DNA from: an uncultured Proteiniphilum sp. | GTDB taxonomy: Bacteria > Bacteroidota > Bacteroidia > Bacteroidales > Dysgonomonadaceae | Assembly (NCBI RefSeq): GCF_937873925.1 | Contig: NZ_CALNAT010000047.1 | Coordinates: forward strand, 1 to 56,356 | DNA: 56,356 nucleotides | Reading direction: 5' to 3' | Shown here: positions 54,083-56,356 of the stretch, in pieces | How positions within the stretch are numbered: the stretch's first letter is position 1 | Layout: each line of letters starts with the position of its first letter | Made by a program: the position numbers and the translations under genes | The notes under the pieces: model-generated | What the model was told of the DNA's origin: nothing | Databases searched by the model: none | Seen by the model: only the letters and a program-made list of their open reading frames with translations

Positions 54083-55717
54083 CTAGTCGGGTATGATATC
54101 AGTCAGTTTTACGGCCTGGAACGTCATGTGGGCCACGCTGCTTTCGTATATAATACCGATTGTCTCTCTGTCGATCATCGTCAGGCATGAATAACCCCAT
54201 CCGTGATCTTCGTCGAGAAGTAACTGATACTTATCGGGGAAAGAAGCTCCTCCATCCAGGCTGATTTTGATCGTTATCTTATTTCTTTCCTTGTTGGAGT
54301 TGGGATTTGAGAACACCAGGATATCTTTGTTCAGCACATTGTCTTTGGCGTTTACCTGTAAAAGGCTGGCCATGCACACCGGTTCCTGTAAAGCTTTCCG
54401 GGAGGAAGAGTGCTCCATCCATGTCAATCCCAGATCTTTGGTAGTTGAAATGGCACGGCTGCCGCCCCTGTTGTCACGCATGTTCAGCATAAGTAAGCCT
54501 GGTGCTGTTTCAGCCACTTGTGCTTCTGTCGTATTCGGGCGCGCCGGGTTATGTATTTTCCATGTTTCACCCCCGTCTTTACTGTACATGATGCCGGCAA
54601 AAGGAACGGAAGTCGAATCGATAAATTGTATCGGAAAGACCAATGTCCCGTCCTGCATGGTGATGCCTCTTCCGGGGCCTTGCAGCAGAAGTCTCCACGA
54701 CGGGTCTTTTACCTGCTGCGTAATATTGATCGGTTCGGACCATGTTTTACCGTCATCGGTACTTTTTGCCAGGACAAGTTGTCCGGTTTCATTGATGTCC
54801 ATTCCGGCCTGTGAGTTGTGCCATGCCCGTCTGTTCCCCATGCCGTGTGTCCATAACGCTATCACCCAGATTGTCCCTGCTTTCGTATCAACCAGTATGG
54901 CCGGATCGCCTACCCCGTTTTGCGCTTTCGGTAATCCGCCGTATTGGCCGAAACTCAAAGGAATCCGCATATCCTCCCAGGACTGCCCCTTGTCAGTGCT
55001 CCTGCTCAATCCTACGTCTACATACTCTTGCAGATCGACGCTGTTGTTGTAACGGATGTCGTAAACAGCCAGGAGTGTACCTTCTTTGCTCGTGGCTAAT
55101 CCCGGGATACGATAAGCGGCAGCGCCGTCGTCACCGGCATGGCGTACCCCGATTCCCATGCGATGTGTCGCCGGCTTATCCTCCCTTGCTATAAGGGCAT
55201 TTTTCCCGTCGAGTTTAGCCGAAGCAATATCTACATCAACCTTTGAGAGGAGTGAAGCGTTCGGTTTCATTTGCAAGCTAACCCAAAAATAGTTAATTCC
55301 CGGGAACAGGATATGTTCCGGCTTAAAAACCACTTCATTGGCTGGCGAAGGTTGCCCGCCTATTTTGATAGAATACGATGGAATTGCTTCACGTGTTTTC
55401 CCTTGTGCGTTATGACTCGAAATATACTGTACCGGGGCATAATGGATATTTTCCTTCCGTTCCGGTGCTTCGGTACCTCCATAATATAGTTTTACGGATG
55501 CTATCTCACCGAGATTGGTATCCCCGGCAAACCTGAGTTTTATCTCATCCAGTATCTTCGAATTCCGGGCATCTATTCGGATGTAAAACAATACGTTATC
55601 CGATCTGTCAATTAAGATCGGAATTTTTGTTTGTTTTACCTGTATCGTATCTGTTGCCTGAATAAAGAGAGAGAAGCAAAAGAATAAACAGCCTAAAAAT
55701 AGTTTTTTCATCATCAA
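54083..55717 (-). CDS. Exo-alpha-sialidase (GH33)
   Basis: A 544-residue exported sialidase. The signal peptide (MMMKKLFLGCLFFCFSLFIQA) is followed by an N-terminal beta-domain (about 25-185, the carbohydrate-binding-like region of Bacteroides NanH). The six-blade propeller has the arginine motif AAYRIPGLA and Asp-box repeats (SRSTDKGQSW, AKSTDDGKTW, YSKDGGETW, STTKDLGLTW, ISLDGGASF). It would cut terminal sialic acids from glycoproteins. No sialic-acid uptake or NanA genes are in the window. Its gene neighbour is a dead GH2 gene. Confidence 0.93.
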   Translation of the reverse strand: MMMKKLFLGCLFFCFSLFIQATDTIQVKQTKIPILIDRSDNVLFYIRIDARNSKILDEIKLRFAGDTNLGEIASVKLYYGGTEAPERKENIHYAPVQYISSHNAQGKTREAIPSYSIKIGGQPSPANEVVFKPEHILFPGINYFWVSLQMKPNASLLSKVDVDIASAKLDGKNALIAREDKPATHRMGIGVRHAGDDGAAAYRIPGLATSKEGTLLAVYDIRYNNSVDLQEYVDVGLSRSTDKGQSWEDMRIPLSFGQYGGLPKAQNGVGDPAILVDTKAGTIWVIALWTHGMGNRRAWHNSQAGMDINETGQLVLAKSTDDGKTWSEPINITQQVKDPSWRLLLQGPGRGITMQDGTLVFPIQFIDSTSVPFAGIMYSKDGGETWKIHNPARPNTTEAQVAETAPGLLMLNMRDNRGGSRAISTTKDLGLTWMEHSSSRKALQEPVCMASLLQVNAKDNVLNKDILVFSNPNSNKERNKITIKISLDGGASFPDKYQLLLDEDHGWGYSCLTMIDRETIGIIYESSVAHMTFQAVKLTDIIPD

Positions 55718-55777
55718 TTATTTTTATTTATTGTTGAATAATGGAGTCACTAAATTCTTTAAATTCTATTACACCGT

Positions 55778-55954
55778 TCAAAAAACCCAATAGATTCCAG
55801 TTCTTTTTTGATAATAGTTTCCTCTTCGTCCGTAACGTTCCGGAATGGTGTACACGGTTGATGTCCTATCCAGGCCGATCAGCTTCATGATACACTTCCC
55901 GGCCACAATATTACCCCGGTAGCATGCGATTACGCTACTCACTCCGTTACTATT
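55778..55954 (-). pseudogene. Possible gene remnant on the minus strand
   Basis: Between two stops (55955-55957 and 55778-55780) the minus strand reads a 58-residue stretch including GNIVAGKCIMKLIGLDRTS and YTIPERYGRRGNYYQKRTG, ending IYWVF. GTG 55906 and ATG 55888 are possible starts. The composition is protein-like, unlike the AT-rich flanks. It may be the end of a lost gene or a small gene. I do not recognise it. Confidence 0.25.
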
Positions 55955-56242
55955 TCAATCAATATTTAAAATATATGCTGATATAATGGATGTAATATAA
56001 ATATTTCTGCAGAATAAATATATTAATTTTATAAGTAAAAGATAGAAAATAATTTATTAAATAGGGAGCTGTTAATGATGTTTAACTGTTTTGTGTTCGG
56101 GGATGTTGTCAGGAGGATTTTATTGATTGTTATTATAATATGAACGAAGATAATCCGCAGGGAGAGAGGCGGTGAACGAAAAAGGAGAGGATAAGTTTCT
56201 ATAAAAATATCCTTTATTTATTTTTTATTTAAAAAATATCCC

Positions 56243-56250
56243 TATATTTG
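56243..56250 (+). promoter_or_regulatory. Promoter -7 element near the right edge
   Basis: TATATTTG matches TAnnTTTG and lies 48 bases before the ATG at 56298. The -33 region is only T-rich. Confidence 0.4.
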
Positions 56251-56297
56251 TCAAGGATTTTAATTTTTATTATTGATCTGATAAAATAAACACATAT

Positions 56298-56356
56298 ATG
56301 AACTGGCAAAATGAATTTATACCGGCCTTTTCCCTTATATTAATAAAAGTTAACGG
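56298..56356 (+). CDS. Start of a gene cut by the window edge
   Basis: From ATG 56298 the frame stays open to the edge and reads MNWQNEFIPAFSLILIKVN. A promoter element lies just upstream. The fragment is too short to name. Confidence 0.3.
   Translation, partial: MNWQNEFIPAFSLILIKVN

Larger units (their letters stand above)
55718..56297. other. Long region with little coding content
   Basis: A 580-base stretch, very AT-rich from about 55950 on. On the minus strand a short open frame (55954 to 55778) looks coding in style and is listed separately. A promoter element lies at 56243. I see no RNA gene or repeat array. Confidence 0.5.

Overview
The window reads as chromosomal DNA of an anaerobic, glycan-degrading member of the Bacteroidales. 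The evidence is SusC/SusD-type outer-membrane pairs, promoters of the Bacteroidetes form TTG-N20-TAnnTTTG, lipoprotein signals without clear Shine-Dalgarno sites, DUF4494, a serine palmitoyltransferase-like gene, a Bacteroidetes-type OxyR and an rSAM/lipoprotein pair. The style suggests Dysgonomonadaceae or Porphyromonadaceae relatives (for example Proteiniphilum or Petrimonas), but the genus is a guess. I saw no rRNA, tRNA, CRISPR array, transposase or phage gene.

Positions 1-6200 hold a cut-off membrane-protein gene, ferritin, a serine palmitoyltransferase-type enzyme for sphingolipids, IMP dehydrogenase, and an ECF sigma factor. The sigma gene is followed by a protein that joins an anti-sigma-like N-terminus, one membrane helix, a long low-complexity linker and a beta-barrel. 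A dead LVIVD-type lipoprotein remnant follows. Positions 6300-12350 hold an exported-looking isoaspartate methyltransferase and a murein-peptide unit: an NlpC/P60 peptidase broken by a frameshift at its active site, an unknown exported protein and a dipeptide epimerase. A DUF486 protein, a DUF3037/HipA-like kinase pair and nicotinamidase complete this region.

Positions 12600-28200 are mixed. A minus-strand unit encodes a putative lipoprotein, its radical SAM/SPASM partner and a membrane protein; it diverges from a TonB-dependent receptor across a 304-bp region with an inverted repeat. Next come an amino-acid permease, DUF554, a lipoprotein, DUF4494 with a YggS-type PLP protein, a dihydroorotate-dehydrogenase-like protein with OxyR, a probable metal-regulated unit (perfect 14-bp palindrome over a promoter, His-rich membrane protein, TonB receptor), and an HD-domain protein. 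GrpE and DnaJ follow at 28379-30140.

Positions 30185-51246 look like one polysaccharide utilisation locus: AraC-type regulator, SusC, SusD, a TIG-domain surface glycan-binding lipoprotein, two tandem GH5 enzymes (one lipid-anchored, one periplasmic-type), a GH140/DUF4038-like hydrolase, a GH130 mannosylglucose phosphorylase-like enzyme, a CE7-like esterase, a large unclassified exported protein, an MFS transporter, an arabinose-isomerase-family protein and a sodium:solute symporter. An acetylated glucomannan-like or mixed Man/Glc polymer is my best inference for the substrate: endo-cleavage outside, esterase and exo-trimming in the periplasm, uptake, then phosphorolysis of Man-beta-1,4-Glc in the cytoplasm. 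The cellobiose 2-epimerase and GH26 mannanase of the known Bacteroides mannan pathway are missing here.

The end of the window has acetyl-CoA synthetase, a truncated and frameshifted GH2 beta-galactosidase remnant, a complete GH33-type sialidase, a 580-bp region with a possible gene remnant, and the start of a gene cut by the window edge.
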